Position numbers and translations under genes: made by a program. 64,000 bases of DNA from Botryosphaeria dothidea (lineage: Eukaryota; Ascomycota; Dothideomycetes; Botryosphaeriales; Botryosphaeriaceae): positions 2,914,001 to 2,978,000 of the forward strand of contig WWBZ02000016.1 in NCBI GenBank assembly GCA_011503125.2, in the 5' to 3' direction. The notes below the pieces were generated by a model. It was not told where the DNA came from. It saw only the letters and a list, made by a program, of their open reading frames with translations, and did not search any database. This document shows positions 38,485 through 49,458 of this stretch, piece by piece. Numbering within the stretch: position 1 is the first letter of the stretch; each line of letters opens with the position of its first letter.

Positions 38485-38784
38485 ATGTGCACCGAAACTC
38501 TCAACCTCTACAAGTGCGGTCACATCCTCGGCGGCTCGTCGCGGCGCCGCATCCAGCCCTGCAGCCGCGCCCAGCGCAACGCGTGCGCGCGCGTCCACGT
38601 GCAGGAGAAGCGCCACACCACCTTCGCCTGCCCCGAGTGCCGCGGCACCAAGGTCGACGGCCTGGCCGCGCGCCTGCAGCAGAGCGCGGCTGAGCGCGTG
38701 AAGGTGAGCAAGGCGGCGAGCGGGAGGAGCAACTCCTCGAGCTCGGGGGGCAGTGAGGCCGGGTATGGTGGGAGGAGGTTTTGA
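38485..38784 (+). CDS. Small Cys/His-rich fungal protein, possible zinc binder
   Basis: A single exon encodes 99 residues. The N-terminus MCTETLNLYKCGHILGG has the C-x8-C-G-H arrangement that I recall from many short uncharacterised proteins of filamentous ascomycetes. Further candidate ligands are C26, C34, H38, H44 and the pair C49/C52 in ACPECRG. The spacing looks like a small two-site zinc fold, but that is an inference. The last 30 residues are Ser/Gly-rich and probably disordered (NSSSSGGSEAGYGGRRF). No signal peptide is present, so it should be intracellular. The ATG at 38485 follows a long pyrimidine-rich leader and an A-rich stretch, and the stop is followed by ordinary intergenic sequence. 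No function can be assigned. Confidence 0.75.
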   Translation: MCTETLNLYKCGHILGGSSRRRIQPCSRAQRNACARVHVQEKRHTTFACPECRGTKVDGLAARLQQSAAERVKVSKAASGRSNSSSSGGSEAGYGGRRF

Positions 38785-39303
38785 GGTATGGCTTTGCGCC
38801 ACCCATGAAAGGGTTGGGTGGAATTGTTTCTTTCAGCGAAGGCGGGCGTTGAGCGCAGGCGGTTCACTTCTTTGTTGTGATTTTCTTTCCAGTCATGTTC
38901 GACAAGAGCAAGCGGGAGTTCGGAGATGCACGGCCTTGAGGCAAAGTCAGAAGAGTGACCAAAAGTTCTGATTCCAGGGCGCAGGCTTTGGAGACTGACC
39001 TATAATACGAAGAAATGGCATAGTTACTGGCATGCGCTGTCTTCTGTCCTTCAAAACATACATCTGGATGAGTTCTTCGACTCTGTACGCGTGATGAAGC
39101 TGGAGAGCAGCGCACGCCCCGATGTGCACCTTCCACAATGAAGCGCAGCACCACTCTCGACTTCCACTTTCGGCGCACAACCAGGAAATGGAGCCTTTTT
39201 ACCTTCTCGCACTTTGATAATCTCTCTTCTTCTTCAAACCCTTTTCATCTCTGAGGTCTCAGGCTACTACACTTCGATCAACGCTTGCCACCACATTGCA
39301 AAC
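38785..39303. other. Intergenic region
   Basis: 3' flank of the small Cys/His protein gene and promoter of the metalloprotease gene, with a CT-rich leader near 39200-39260. No other feature seen. Confidence 0.4.
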
Positions 39304-40532
39304 ATGCGATTCCTCATGCACCTCTTTGCCGTGATCCTTGTGGCCGTGGCGGCTTGTGGTCAGCTAACTCAGAGCAAGAGCACTACATCGCTCGGTGTCA
39401 AGCTCAACCCCATCGGCAACACCGCCATGCAAGTTGTCCTGACCAACACCGGCGGCGTCGACCTCAACCTCCTTCACAAAGGCACCATTCTCGGTGACGC
39501 CCCTAACCAAAAGGTCATCATGTACTCCAACAGTGTGTCTCTCATCCCCAACCCGTGCTCTTACCGGATCACCGCACTAACTGCCTTGCACAGATGATCC
39601 CGTGCCCTTCAGAGGCATCAGCTTCCGCCTCGTTCAACGCGGCGATCTCGGTGCTGATAGCTTCACTCAAGTCCCAGCCGGTCAGTCCGTTACCACTGAG
39701 TTTGATGCCGCGGAACAGTACGACCTCTCTACCGGCGGCACATTCACGGCCATCGCTGCCGGCTACATCCCATACACCCAAGGAAACTCAACAATTCTCG
39801 ATGGCAAAGCCATTCCGTACCGAAGCAACGTCATTGAGGTCAACGTGGACGGTTCCGAAGCCGCCAAGATCAGGACGGCCAGCAGCAGACTCGTCATGGC
39901 TCTTGAGATCAGGGACAGCTGTGAAGGAGATTTGCTTGAGAAGCTCACAACAGCAATAACAGGCGACGGTGGCTGCCGCGATCAAGCTGATGCAGGCTAC
40001 GAGGATGCGAAGTCCGAGAAGACAACTGATTTGTGAGTATTCCATCGTCCAGATGCAAATTTATGTTAACATAAGATCCTTCAGATACAAAAAGGTCTTC
40101 CAAAAGGATGATGAAACTTATAAGAAGGTGATCAGAGGACGACTGAATGAAATTGCGGATGAATGCGATGTCGTCGAGCCTGGTCCAATCAAGTTCTACT
40201 GCGAAGACGTGTGGGGTTTTTGCTATGACCTTGATGTCGAGTGGTCGGCGGCTTATACGGATGACGGCCTCAACCAAATTTGTCTGTGTGAGCGAGCATA
40301 CACGCTTCCTGCATTTACTGACAAATGCCATGATGTCGACCTGGCCGGTTTGCTGGTGCACGAACTCTCGCATCTGAGCAGTATCTACAAACCACCAGCC
40401 AGAGACTATGCAATCGGCTGGGAGATTTCGACTGATCATGATTTGATGGACGCGACACACGCAAGGGATAATGCAGACTCATACAGGCTGTATGCACAGG
40501 CTGCTTTTCTCGGTTGCCCCCTTGATGACTGA
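39304..40532 (+). CDS. Deuterolysin-like M35 metalloprotease
   Basis: Three exons, 39304-39532, 39594-40032 and 40085-40532, give 371 residues. The N-terminus is a signal peptide (MRFLMHLFAVILVAVAACG). Next comes an M35 propeptide (LGVKLNPIGNTAMQVVLTN), then the catalytic domain with KFYCEDVWGFCYD, the zinc motif HELSH (H315, E316, H319), and the ending NADSYRLYAQAAFLGC that marks deuterolysins. The third zinc ligand normally lies in a GTxxD-type motif; here the stretch reads KPPARDYAIG, so the Asp (D330) is kept but Gly-Thr is replaced by Pro-Ala. Family members are secreted zinc endopeptidases that prefer basic substrates such as histones and protamine. The protein may be active with altered specificity, or not active; sequence alone does not decide. 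Confidence 0.85.
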
Positions 40533-40829
40533 ACGTCGACGTATGGCCTTTTGCCGCCAATGATCCATAGCAACTTCTACGTATGATTAGTTAGTAAGAA
40601 ATTTGATGGGAAGTTGAAGGATACAGCTAGATGTGAGTGTGTTTATTTGTTGCGAACATACGTACTCGGGCCGATGCATTCACACCGGACAAGAAGGGCA
40701 TGTTGCACTACAGATGGCACCGATCTCGTACGGGGTATTGCACTCAAAAATGGAAAATTGACAGGCAACTCTTGAAATGAAATAATTTGGCGGTATAAAT
40801 CTACAACCCCCCCTTTTTGGTCTTCTATT

Positions 40830-41636
40830 CTACCTTGCCGACGGCGGGACAAAAGTCGGGGCGGACCCACTACCCAGCTTGGAAGGCGGCTGCTCGGCCT
40901 TCAAGGTACCGTTCTTCAGGGCCTCGAGTTTCCTGGCGTTCTCCTCGTAGTTGACCTTCTCGTAGTGCTCGACGACCTTGGTGATGTCGGCCTGCGAGCC
41001 GGCAGGGACGTTGTACGGCGAGCCGGTGTTGAATTGCCTGCGTGGAACGGAACGTCAGCATTATGTCTCCAGTTTCCCCTCTCATTTGCTCCGATATATG
41101 GTGGCAAGGATGGCGGCCTAATGGCTGGGAGGGAGCAATGACGTACTCGGGGAAGGTCAGGTCGACGTGACGGCGCGGGGTGGTGTTGAGGAAGAGGTTG
41201 CGGTCGAAGGCGGCCTGCTCGATCATGTCGGTGTGCAGCTTGTTGCGATCGGCCCACTCCTGCTTGTAGCCGTCGTAGGCGGAGATCATGCGCGTGAAGT
41301 ACGGCTTGCGGCCCTCGTCGGACGCGCTGCCCGTCCAGTGGTAGAAGAGGACGGCGGTGGGGATCAGGCCGATCGCGACATAGAAGCCGGTCTGCCATTG
41401 GAGAGAAGGTATCTCAATTAGCTTTCGCTGGCCATTGGATTGGTGGGAGGGATGTGGGCGCGGCGGTGGGTGGGTTGGGTGTGCGGGCGTACGCTGAATT
41501 GCTCCTCCTTCGGACCGTGGTGGGCGTCGTGGTGGTGGTGGCCGTGCGAATCGTGGGCGTAGCGGCGCGACTGGCGCGCGATGGGAGCGCGCGAGGCCTG
41601 GGCGGCCCTCGCGGCGCTGCGGCGGACGGCGAGCAT
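40830..41636 (-). CDS. Complex I accessory subunit, 17.8 kDa type
   Basis: Three exons, 41636-41493, 41391-41147 and 41037-40830, encode 198 residues. The N-terminus MLAVRRSAARAAQASRAPIA is basic and suits a mitochondrial presequence. A His-rich piece follows (HDSHGHHHHDAHHG, residues 28-41), then one membrane helix (TGFYVAIGLIPTAVLFYHW). The matrix or intermembrane part contains RNKLHTDMIEQAAFDRNLF, VDLTFPEQFNTGSPYNVPAG and KVVEHYEKVNYEENARK, blocks that I recall from the fungal NADH:ubiquinone oxidoreductase 17.8 kDa subunit. It is a supernumerary subunit of the inner-membrane complex, without redox centres. The second intron joins FPE to QFNTGSP. The gene is head-to-head with an F-box gene, 241 bases between start codons. 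Confidence 0.8.
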
Positions 41637-41877
41637 GGCGATTGGAGGCGTGGATGGGTGGTGGAGCGGAGGTCCCAGTGCTGCCAAACGCCGGCGATGA
41701 TGTTGGAAGCTTTACCTGCCCTGCCATTCGCCGGCGAATGCCGCGGCCTCTTCTGACCGCCCGCGCGGATCACGTGCGAGCCTCTCCACTCCTTTCCGTC
41801 GCTGTCCCACTGCTGACTTCCACTCTCACTCCTCCATCAATAACAGATTTCTTTTCGTCATCTTGGGGCCTGGTGAG

Positions 41878-43422
41878 ATGCCTGGTGCCAATTTGTACGA
41901 TTTGCCTGCTGAGATTATCGATGATATTGCCCTTCAGGTACAACCAATCGAATGCGCTTCTCTCCGCCTCGTCTGCAAAGAGCTCGCGACCAAGTCCATC
42001 TACGCGTTCAAAAATGTGTGTTTCCGAACAAGACGCCACATGCTCTCTGAGTATAGCCTCAGAGGTCTGCTGGAGCTTTCCAGGAATCATAACTTCGGGC
42101 CTGCTGTCACAACCCTCATGATCGGCACGGAGCAGTACGAGGAGAAATACGCTGACCCCATGCTAAACAATTCCCTGGCCGCTCTCTCTTCCGAAGAAAG
42201 GGACACTCATGCCGCAGAAGTTCGACAGCAAAAGAGGCGCCGTGATGCCGGCGTGGATGCCTTAATGCTAGCGGAAGCGCTGAAAAACATGCCGAACTGC
42301 CGCTCTATCGAAATCGTTGGGAACCATATACCGGCCAGCACGGCCTACCAGCATTACAGTGCTTCAGAGGAGCTGGTTTACCACAGCTGGGGTGCCCGCA
42401 CCATGGCCGACAGGATAGGCATCTTCCCGCCCACCGTATCCGGCCGCGAGAAGGGCGTCACCGGCTTCGCCTCGCACGTCTTTGTGACCGTACTCGCCGC
42501 GCTCGCCATCTCCGGCAGCTCGTCCATCTCGTCCCTGACCACGCGCGTCCGCTACTTCCAGGGCATCTCGTGCACCGCGCTGCACGTCTCTCACGCCCAT
42601 TTCCCCGGTCTGGCATCGGCATTCCGCCAGCACTTCAGCGACGTGCCCGCAGACCAGCTCGAAGACCTCAGCCGCGAGCGCATCCGCCGCGCCGTGTCAT
42701 CCCTCAATTCACTCGTCATCACCTTCGACGCTCTCGCGGTGGTGCGGCCCGCCCCCACCGCCGACGCCCCCACCGTGAGCACTTTCCCGTCCGCCTCCGC
42801 CTTCGACACCGCGCTCGAGTCGCACCGCTGCTTCCTCGCCATGCTGCCGCCGACGCTCGCACGCCTGCGCATCTCGGCCGGCTACGACATCGCCGATGGC
42901 TTCCTCTTCCGCGTCTTCGCCGACACGGCGTGGTTCGCGAGCGTCGAGATCCTGTCCCTGAACGACTGCAAGTGCCAGCGCTGGGACGTGCCGCGCGCCA
43001 TCTTAGCCGCGTGTCCGCGCCTACGCAGGCTGAGCCTGGCCGCCGTCAGCGCGCCCGAGAACTACTTCCCCGCGTTCTTGCGCTGCGCGGTCGGCCACGG
43101 CGCGCTGGAGCTCTTGCGCGTCTCGTACCTCATGGAGCAGGCCGGGTGGGTGGGCGTGGATCCGTCGGGGCCGGGTGTGGATGGGGTGGATGGCGGGGTG
43201 CAGCTCGATGCCGTGTCGCCGTTCGTCGAGAAGGTGCGCACGCCGGACGCGAGCTTCAGAGTGCTCGAGTGCCACGGGGATTGCGAGGAGGAGCTTTGCG
43301 AGCACGTGTCGTGGGCTGTGGCGGGCACGCCCGGGTGGGATGCGACGAATGTCTTTCAGTTGCGCGGGCGGTACGATGGCGCTGCCGGGCGCGGGCTTGA
43401 TAGGGACTTGATTGATCCTTGA
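41878..43422 (+). CDS. F-box protein
   Basis: A single exon encodes 514 residues. The first 45 residues are an F-box: LYDLPAEIIDDIALQVQPIE followed by CASLRLVCKELATKSIYAFK, with the usual LP, I and RLVCK positions. The remainder has leucine-rich segments without clean repeats (VEILSLNDCKCQRWDVP, ACPRLRRLSLAAVS). This layout, an N-terminal F-box and a long variable region, is common in expanded fungal F-box families. By family the protein would bind Skp1 and bring an unknown substrate to an SCF ubiquitin ligase. Base composition rises sharply in GC after about 42400, giving long frames in other phases that I treat as shadows. I chose the ATG at 41878 because it starts just before the F-box. 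Confidence 0.82.
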   Translation: MPGANLYDLPAEIIDDIALQVQPIECASLRLVCKELATKSIYAFKNVCFRTRRHMLSEYSLRGLLELSRNHNFGPAVTTLMIGTEQYEEKYADPMLNNSLAALSSEERDTHAAEVRQQKRRRDAGVDALMLAEALKNMPNCRSIEIVGNHIPASTAYQHYSASEELVYHSWGARTMADRIGIFPPTVSGREKGVTGFASHVFVTVLAALAISGSSSISSLTTRVRYFQGISCTALHVSHAHFPGLASAFRQHFSDVPADQLEDLSRERIRRAVSSLNSLVITFDALAVVRPAPTADAPTVSTFPSASAFDTALESHRCFLAMLPPTLARLRISAGYDIADGFLFRVFADTAWFASVEILSLNDCKCQRWDVPRAILAACPRLRRLSLAAVSAPENYFPAFLRCAVGHGALELLRVSYLMEQAGWVGVDPSGPGVDGVDGGVQLDAVSPFVEKVRTPDASFRVLECHGDCEEELCEHVSWAVAGTPGWDATNVFQLRGRYDGAAGRGLDRDLIDP

Positions 43423-44446
43423 GTTGTCGTTCTACTTACCTGCGTGTTGGAACGCCTTGTCTTTTGGAATGTGTTCTGATCGCCTTTCTTGCCTTCATTA
43501 CCAAGTACGACATTTCACGAGCCTCGGAATCTTTGGCCGTCCTTAGCCTTGCCTCAAAGTCGCGCACCCACGTTCCGTCATACTACACTCGAAAACTTCA
43601 AACTACAGTGCTTCTCGGGTTCGGCCTATGCGGGCCAGCCAGCGCAAGAGCTATCATGGAGGGAGTGGAAGCATTCATCCGGACGTAAGTGTTTTATAAA
43701 AGTAAATACACTTACGTCCGGATGAATGCTTCCACTCCCCACGGTAAAGGTATTACAATACTAATCCACCGTAAGGAAAATGTTTGCTTGCGACACCGGC
43801 CCGCATAAGCCGAACCTGAGAAGCAATGTATAGAATCCTCCCGCTACTTTTCGCGTAGCTTTAACCCGCTGTTAAGCCTTCAACTTTGATCAGAGATTCC
43901 CTTCATCCTCTCGCAAACGGCGATTACCGCGTAACGATTCTCGCGGTTTGGACGTCACACGCGAAATGCTGAGAGCAGGCCGCGATTTGGGGGCGTTAGG
44001 GCTTACTGATGGAGACCCCGAATATCAGCACTCTCATTGGGCTTCGACGGCGAAGCCATCGCAGCCTCAGCGCCACGGTTGCAGGTGTTGCATGTGCCTA
44101 TTGAAGGGTTTTCGAAGATAGGCTGGCGTGTACTAAGTATGGCAACAGAAAGACCTGCAGTCGTACAAGCAGGCAGCAAAGCGGCGCAAGACCGTGCCAT
44201 CGAGACGCAGCCCCCTCAGCTGACATATCGCACAGGAAAGCCAGCGATGATAAGAACACCGAAGATCCGTCATCAGCCTCCGTGGGTGTTTGACAAATCC
44301 AAAAGAGCCCGCACAATCGCTTGATCCTGTCATATGTGCGCAAACTTGGTCCTCAGACATTTCTCTGGAGGACTCGAGTGTGTCATTGAAGGCAATCTTG
44401 AAGTCGCCTTGCACCTGTACAATGCTAGCCTCGCAACGACAAGGCT
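43423..44446. other. Intergenic region containing a nested inverted-repeat element
   Basis: Apart from the inverted-repeat element at 43609-43825 I see no gene here. The 44000-44340 part has short open frames on both strands without recognisable motifs. It is the upstream region of the damaged DUF3433 gene. Confidence 0.4.
43609..43825. repeat. Nested inverted-repeat element (MITE-like or decayed transposon end)
   Basis: Two pairs of inverted arms are nested. The inner arms, 43661-43692 and 43708-43739, are perfect 32-base complements around a 15-base AT-rich loop. The outer arms, 43609-43636 and 43798-43825, are 28 bases with two mismatches, both transitions. The spacers between inner and outer arms differ in length, 24 bases on the left and 58 on the right. 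A third copy of the inner arm lies at 62659-62691. No coding capacity is present. No clear target-site duplication was found. Confidence 0.7.
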
Positions 44447-47400
44447 ATGTCACCAACTTCTCAGAGACCTCCGGCTTTGCCATTTGAGGCTACCAACAGC
44501 CTGGAACATCTCATGGTAACCGAGACGGGTAACAAAAACCATGACATGAAGGAAGATACCAAGTTATGGACGCTATTTTTCCTCCGCCAAGCCATCCTCT
44601 CAACATTTTCGATGACTTTCGTTGCCATCATGATCGCATTGGCAGGTCTGTATGAGTATTCTGTCAAACACCAAGGCCTCGCCGCCGCAAAGCCGGAACA
44701 TTTTCTGATTTGGCAATATGCCCCCACTGCAGGTACGAATGCAATCATACTTTAGTTGATAACAATTTGACAACTGATTCGATGAATCATAGTTTTCACG
44801 CTTATTGCTGCATTCTAGGCGCAACTCAAATACCGCGTGAAGCAACTGATGCCTTGGAAAATGATGACTGCACATGAAACCCCGACTGCCAATCGCAGCA
44901 TCCTTTTGGACTTTGTCTCTCCACTCAAAATTGTGACGCTTTTTACGTCTACGCGAATACCGGGGTGTGTTATTGTAGGATATCACTCGTTTTTGAGACG
45001 AATCGTGTCTCACTATATAGCTTAGTCACAATCACTTGTATAAGAGGCAAGCGGATTACCTGCCCTCTCCCTCTTCATGCCAATCATCAATGGATCATCG
45101 TTGTTCATCAACAATCCAACAGTTATTATTGCTGTGGCTACTGGAGGCGGATTGATATTGAAGTTGATAATCGTGCTGAGCACCGGGCTCTTCGTGTTAC
45201 AGTACACACTCATGGAGAGAGGAGACCTGACACTGATAACGGATTTCGGTGTTGCGAACGGAACGGCATTCGAACCATCCAGCATAGATTGGCGTCCAGT
45301 TTCCCGAGTCTATGCTATTGCCAATTACAGCTTGCCGCATCCTTCTGGGACGTATTCTCAGTACGCTTTTCAAAAGTTTGATGATCCAAGAGGTACGTCT
45401 ATTTTACCGCTTTGGAAAATCAGGAAGAGGCTAATCTTTTGTAGCACTAGAGACTACCGCCAACACGACTGCCAATGCCCAGGTGTTCGTTGCCAGTGCC
45501 GCTTGCGAGGCCCTTACCCTTGAAAGGGCCGACAGCGAGGAACAATGGATCTATGACCCCGTCATGTACCCGAACGGAACAATCGACCATGTCAAAAACC
45601 AAGATCCCAGTCACGTTGCGCTCAACATCACACTCAGCTCAGAATCATGCAGCTTCATCAACTTCCGAAGCCTGCAATCTGTGGGGTACATGGCGGGCGA
45701 TCTGGTGCCAAACACTTTGAACACGACTAGAACGGTTATTTGTAACGACAGTGAACCACGTTTCATCGTGTCTTTGTCCAGCACTAATGTCACAGATACC
45801 ATGAGGCCACTTCCCGCAGATCTAATCAAATATTCAGGGACCATATGCAGACCTAAATACGGCATATATCAGGCAGCCATAAAAGTCAATGTCAACAACT
45901 CCGTCGTTGCTGCGCCGATGGTCTCCATTGAACCAGATGCACAGCCATCTATATTACCCAACGTGTCAGCTACGGACCTGGTCACCGCACTTGGATCGTC
46001 TTTATCAGTTGCTTATAACGACATGGACTTTCCTGATTATTTTCTTAAGGTTCATGCCCGCTTAACACAAGAGGAGATCTTGTCCAACGGTACACTTCTT
46101 GCGGAATCGGTTCAAGAAACATTTCCCAAGGTCACAGCTCAGATCGATGACATGTATCTCACAATTTCTGCACAGCAAAGGATATCGGGCTATGCAATTG
46201 AGATGGAGACTCGACTTATTGTTCGCTCGACAGGATTTATTTCGCTCGAGGTACTTTTCATTTGCATGACCGCTTGTACGATTTGGGTAATGCGCAAACG
46301 TCCCGGCAATGCCGTTTCGCGTGATCCAGGGTCCGTGATTGGCATAGCAACCATTCTGGCACGATCTCCTCAGCTCTGCAAAGCATTGCAAGGAACAGGA
46401 TCTTTATCGCTGCACGCCCTTCGAGAACGCATCCATGAGAAACGCTTCAGTACTTCGATCCAAGGAGGATTCGGTATTTCCGAGTCGTACCAGGATGACC
46501 CCGATCCAAACAGTCCGACTCACCTTCTACCACTGGGTACACCTTCACGAAAGATCATCTGGTATCGACCGTTTTCGGTGAAATCTGCAGGAAAGGTGCT
46601 TGCAGTCATGACTCCTGTTGTTGTTCTCGCTGCACTGGAAGCCGTTCTTCAAATGTCTCAAGCGCACGCCGGTCTTGCTGATATTCGGCACAACCGATAC
46701 GTCCATTATTCTTTTACACTTCTGCCGACTGCTATCCTGGTTGGCATTGGTATGATGTTCGCAGCCCTCGACTTCTCGGCGAGAGTCTTCCATCCTTTTC
46801 ATCTGATGCGTCGTGGCAATGCATATTGGAGCGCCATAAGCAGTGATCTGCTTGGAAAAGTCGGACTACATTGCTTTTGGGATACCTTACGCCAGCAAAA
46901 TATTGTGTTGGCCAATGCATCATTATGCATCATCCTGTCGCCGTTCCTCACCATTGTCGCAAGCGGCCTGTTTTTCACAGTAACCATGCCACAGAGATAC
47001 GACATTCGGCTTTCACAGATGGATTCCGTGTCAGAAAAGCCATGGTACAGCGATATGTCTGACAATCAAGAGGGTTTCACGATAGCAAACTTGATATTCT
47101 TTGATAACTCGAGCGAGCCGCTCTTCACATACAACGACCTGGCATTCCCTCGAGTCGAATTTCTTTCTCCGACGAATAAAACGCTCAGTGACCGGTTTGG
47201 AAACTCACAAGTCTCCGCTCGCCTTCCAGCACTCAGGGCTCGCACACATTGTACCTTCCTCCCGGATGACATGATCATCGACACGACGTACGATAAATTC
47301 ACACACCAGGGATCTAATCTCTCTGTGATTTTCGAGGCGCAGGTGCCAGAAGGATGTGGCTGGGGCCAATATGGCACCTCCAACAACGAATCCGTGGTCT

Positions 47401-48131
47401 TCGACATAACCGTCTTGAAAGACAGGTCCTTTGGCATATGGCACACGACCCTCGACGGGATCGTGAACCGGCCGTGGTGTCCAATCACATGGGCCATCTT
47501 TGGCCAGGCAGGCGTTCAGCAAGCAACAAGCGTCACAGCCATGCACTGCAGGCCATACATGGAACGGGTGGACACAGACGTCACGTTCAACGCCAAAGAC
47601 TTCTCCTTCGATCCCACGAGGCCACCCGTCCCCGACGATTCAACAGCGGTCTACATCCAGAGCATCTCCTGGAGCCGGAGGGAGACCAACATCTTCGTGC
47701 CGTCATTGGAAGACGCGGATCCCTCCCCCCTTTCGATCACGATGGGCCCGGCCGTCGTCGACGGCCTCTTCGCCGCCGTCCCCGGACAGGACCTGCTCGG
47801 CGTCGCCAACCGCGACCGGCTTCGCGCCACCGTGCAGCGCGTCTACGGGAGGATCTTCGCGCAGATCTTCAACACGCTCCGCGAAACGGCGCTGGAGGTG
47901 CCCTACCGTGTGCGCCTCAAGCAGAGTGCGGTGTCGACGCGCCTATTGGAGGGTCTGTTGGGCGTCATCGCGCTGAGTGCGGTGCTGACGTTCGCGATGT
48001 TGGACACGCGCCGTGTTCTGCCGAAGAATCCGTGTAGCATTGCTGCGATGGCCAGCCTGCTGGCCTGTGCGGATATGTTGCAGAAGGATGTCATTCCCGA
48101 AGGCACCGAATACATGACAGGAGGGAGATGA
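44447..48131 (+). pseudogene. DUF3433 family membrane protein gene, interrupted
   Basis: The product resembles large fungal DUF3433 membrane proteins, with two repeats of helices plus a short soluble stretch. Exon one is 44447-44732; a TAG acceptor starts the next at 44793, giving FTLIAAF, then an in-frame TAG at 44816-44818, then AQLKYRVKQLMPWKM. The family has Trp at that position, so TGG to TAG is likely. After LFTSTR near 44960 about 140 bases with no good splice sites separate it from the matching continuation NNPTVIIAVATGGGLILK. From an ATG at 45077 the frame is open for 1000 codons through an intron at 45393-45444 to 48131. That part contains ATNANAQ-like exposed segments, a second helix block (TPVVVLAALEAVLQM) and HPFHLMRRGNAYWSAIS. 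A shortened protein starting at 45077 could still be made. Confidence 0.7.
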
Positions 48132-48401
48132 AGGAGAAGGGTGTGTTAGAGGGGTATCTGTTCACCATGGGTTGGTGGAGTAACGGGAGGTTTGGCATTG
48201 ACATTGGGAAGGCGGAACCTGAACGACCGTCGTCGGAACCGGCTGAAGGCTGACATGTACACGGGCAGTCAGGAGCACTCACGGCTTCACGACAACGAAA
48301 AAGTGTGAGAGAACGCTTGATACATTCCATTCTACGTTGGGACTAAATGGACATTATGTAAACACCTCACCACAAAGCTACAACGTCTCCAGAATCAAAG
48401 C

Positions 48402-49458
48402 TTAAAACGCGCCACTGTTGCGGACGTAGTCCTTCCAAGACACCAAATTGTCCTCCACAATATCGTGGCTCGGCTTCAGACTTTCGCCGTTGTAGTAGCC
48501 GGGATCTTCGATGAAAAGGTGGTTCTCCAACATCTCTTCGGCAATGGCTTCGGGCAGAAAGCTCTTGTACTGCTCCGAAGAGACCCGGACGAAATGGGTC
48601 TTCTTGCCAGTCACTTCCTCCAGGTCGGCCAAAATGCGTTTTGGGGTGTAGTAATCGGCGGCACCATGCACACGAGCGCCCAGGAGATTATCGCTGTTCT
48701 TGATGATGGCCTTGACGAATTTGCCTGGCAACGACGTGTAAGCAGGTACGCATCAAAAGTAGGTAAGGAGGATGGGAGGGAAGATCTTTAGTGTTGGGAA
48801 CTCTTCCCTACTTACCGGTATCTTCGGAGGTGTCGATGAGCGGGAACTTGGCCGTGTCGCTCGTGGGCAAGGCAAGGGTGAAGGATCCGTCTTCGCCCTT
48901 CTGGAGGAACTGCGGAAGGTTGCTCATGTAGTAGCCGGGCAGGTAGAAAGTGGCCGGAACGCCGGACTGCCTAATGTAGTCCTCGATGTCCGCCTTGCCG
49001 TCAAAGTGAGGGACGTGGGTCAAGCGGCCTCCAGATGCTTTGGTGACGTGAAGCAGAGAGGAGAAGATGAGATGTTGAACGCCGACTTCTTTGGCGGCGT
49101 CGGCAACGTTCTTGCCCTGCGCGACCTCGACCTCGTACTTGCCGGACTCCCAGTAGTTGGTGACGAGGAATGCAGTGTGGCTGCCGCGAAGCACCTCCGC
49201 AAGGGACGGCTTTGAGTTCATATCGGCCTGTCATCTGTGAGCTTAGCGTCGAGCAGTTTGTGCTTTCATAGGAGGTGCACGAACACTCTTCATTTCGACT
49301 CCCTTCGCGATCAATGCCTGAGCCGCAGGCTTGGAGACATCACGCGTGATGCCCCGGATCTTGAACTGCTTTGAGAGCACAGCATCGGCGAGGATGTGTT
49401 TGATGACCGAGCCACCTTGGTTGCCAGTGGCGCCAAAAACGGTGATGAGCTTCGACAT
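48402..49458 (-). CDS. NmrA-like NAD(P)-binding protein
   Basis: Three exons, 49458-49285, 49227-48816 and 48724-48402, give 302 residues. The N-terminus MSKLITVFGATGNQGGSVIK holds the glycine-rich dinucleotide motif (G9, G12, G15, G16). Exon two continues DMNSKPSLAEVLRGSHTAFL and VGVQHLIFSSLLHV, typical of the NmrA/atypical short-chain dehydrogenase group. The usual catalytic Tyr-x3-Lys of true dehydrogenases is not seen, so a redox-sensing or binding role is more likely than catalysis. A. nidulans NmrA restrains the nitrogen regulator AreA, but most NmrA-like proteins are not its orthologue. The first donor is GTTCGT, off consensus, yet it gives the expected GVEMKS/ADMNSKPSL join. The gene lies between two decayed genes and itself looks intact. 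Confidence 0.85.

Noticed and set aside
42570..43400. Long Arg/Ala-rich open frames overlapping the F-box gene
   Set aside because: They are shadows of a GC-rich coding frame and match no family.
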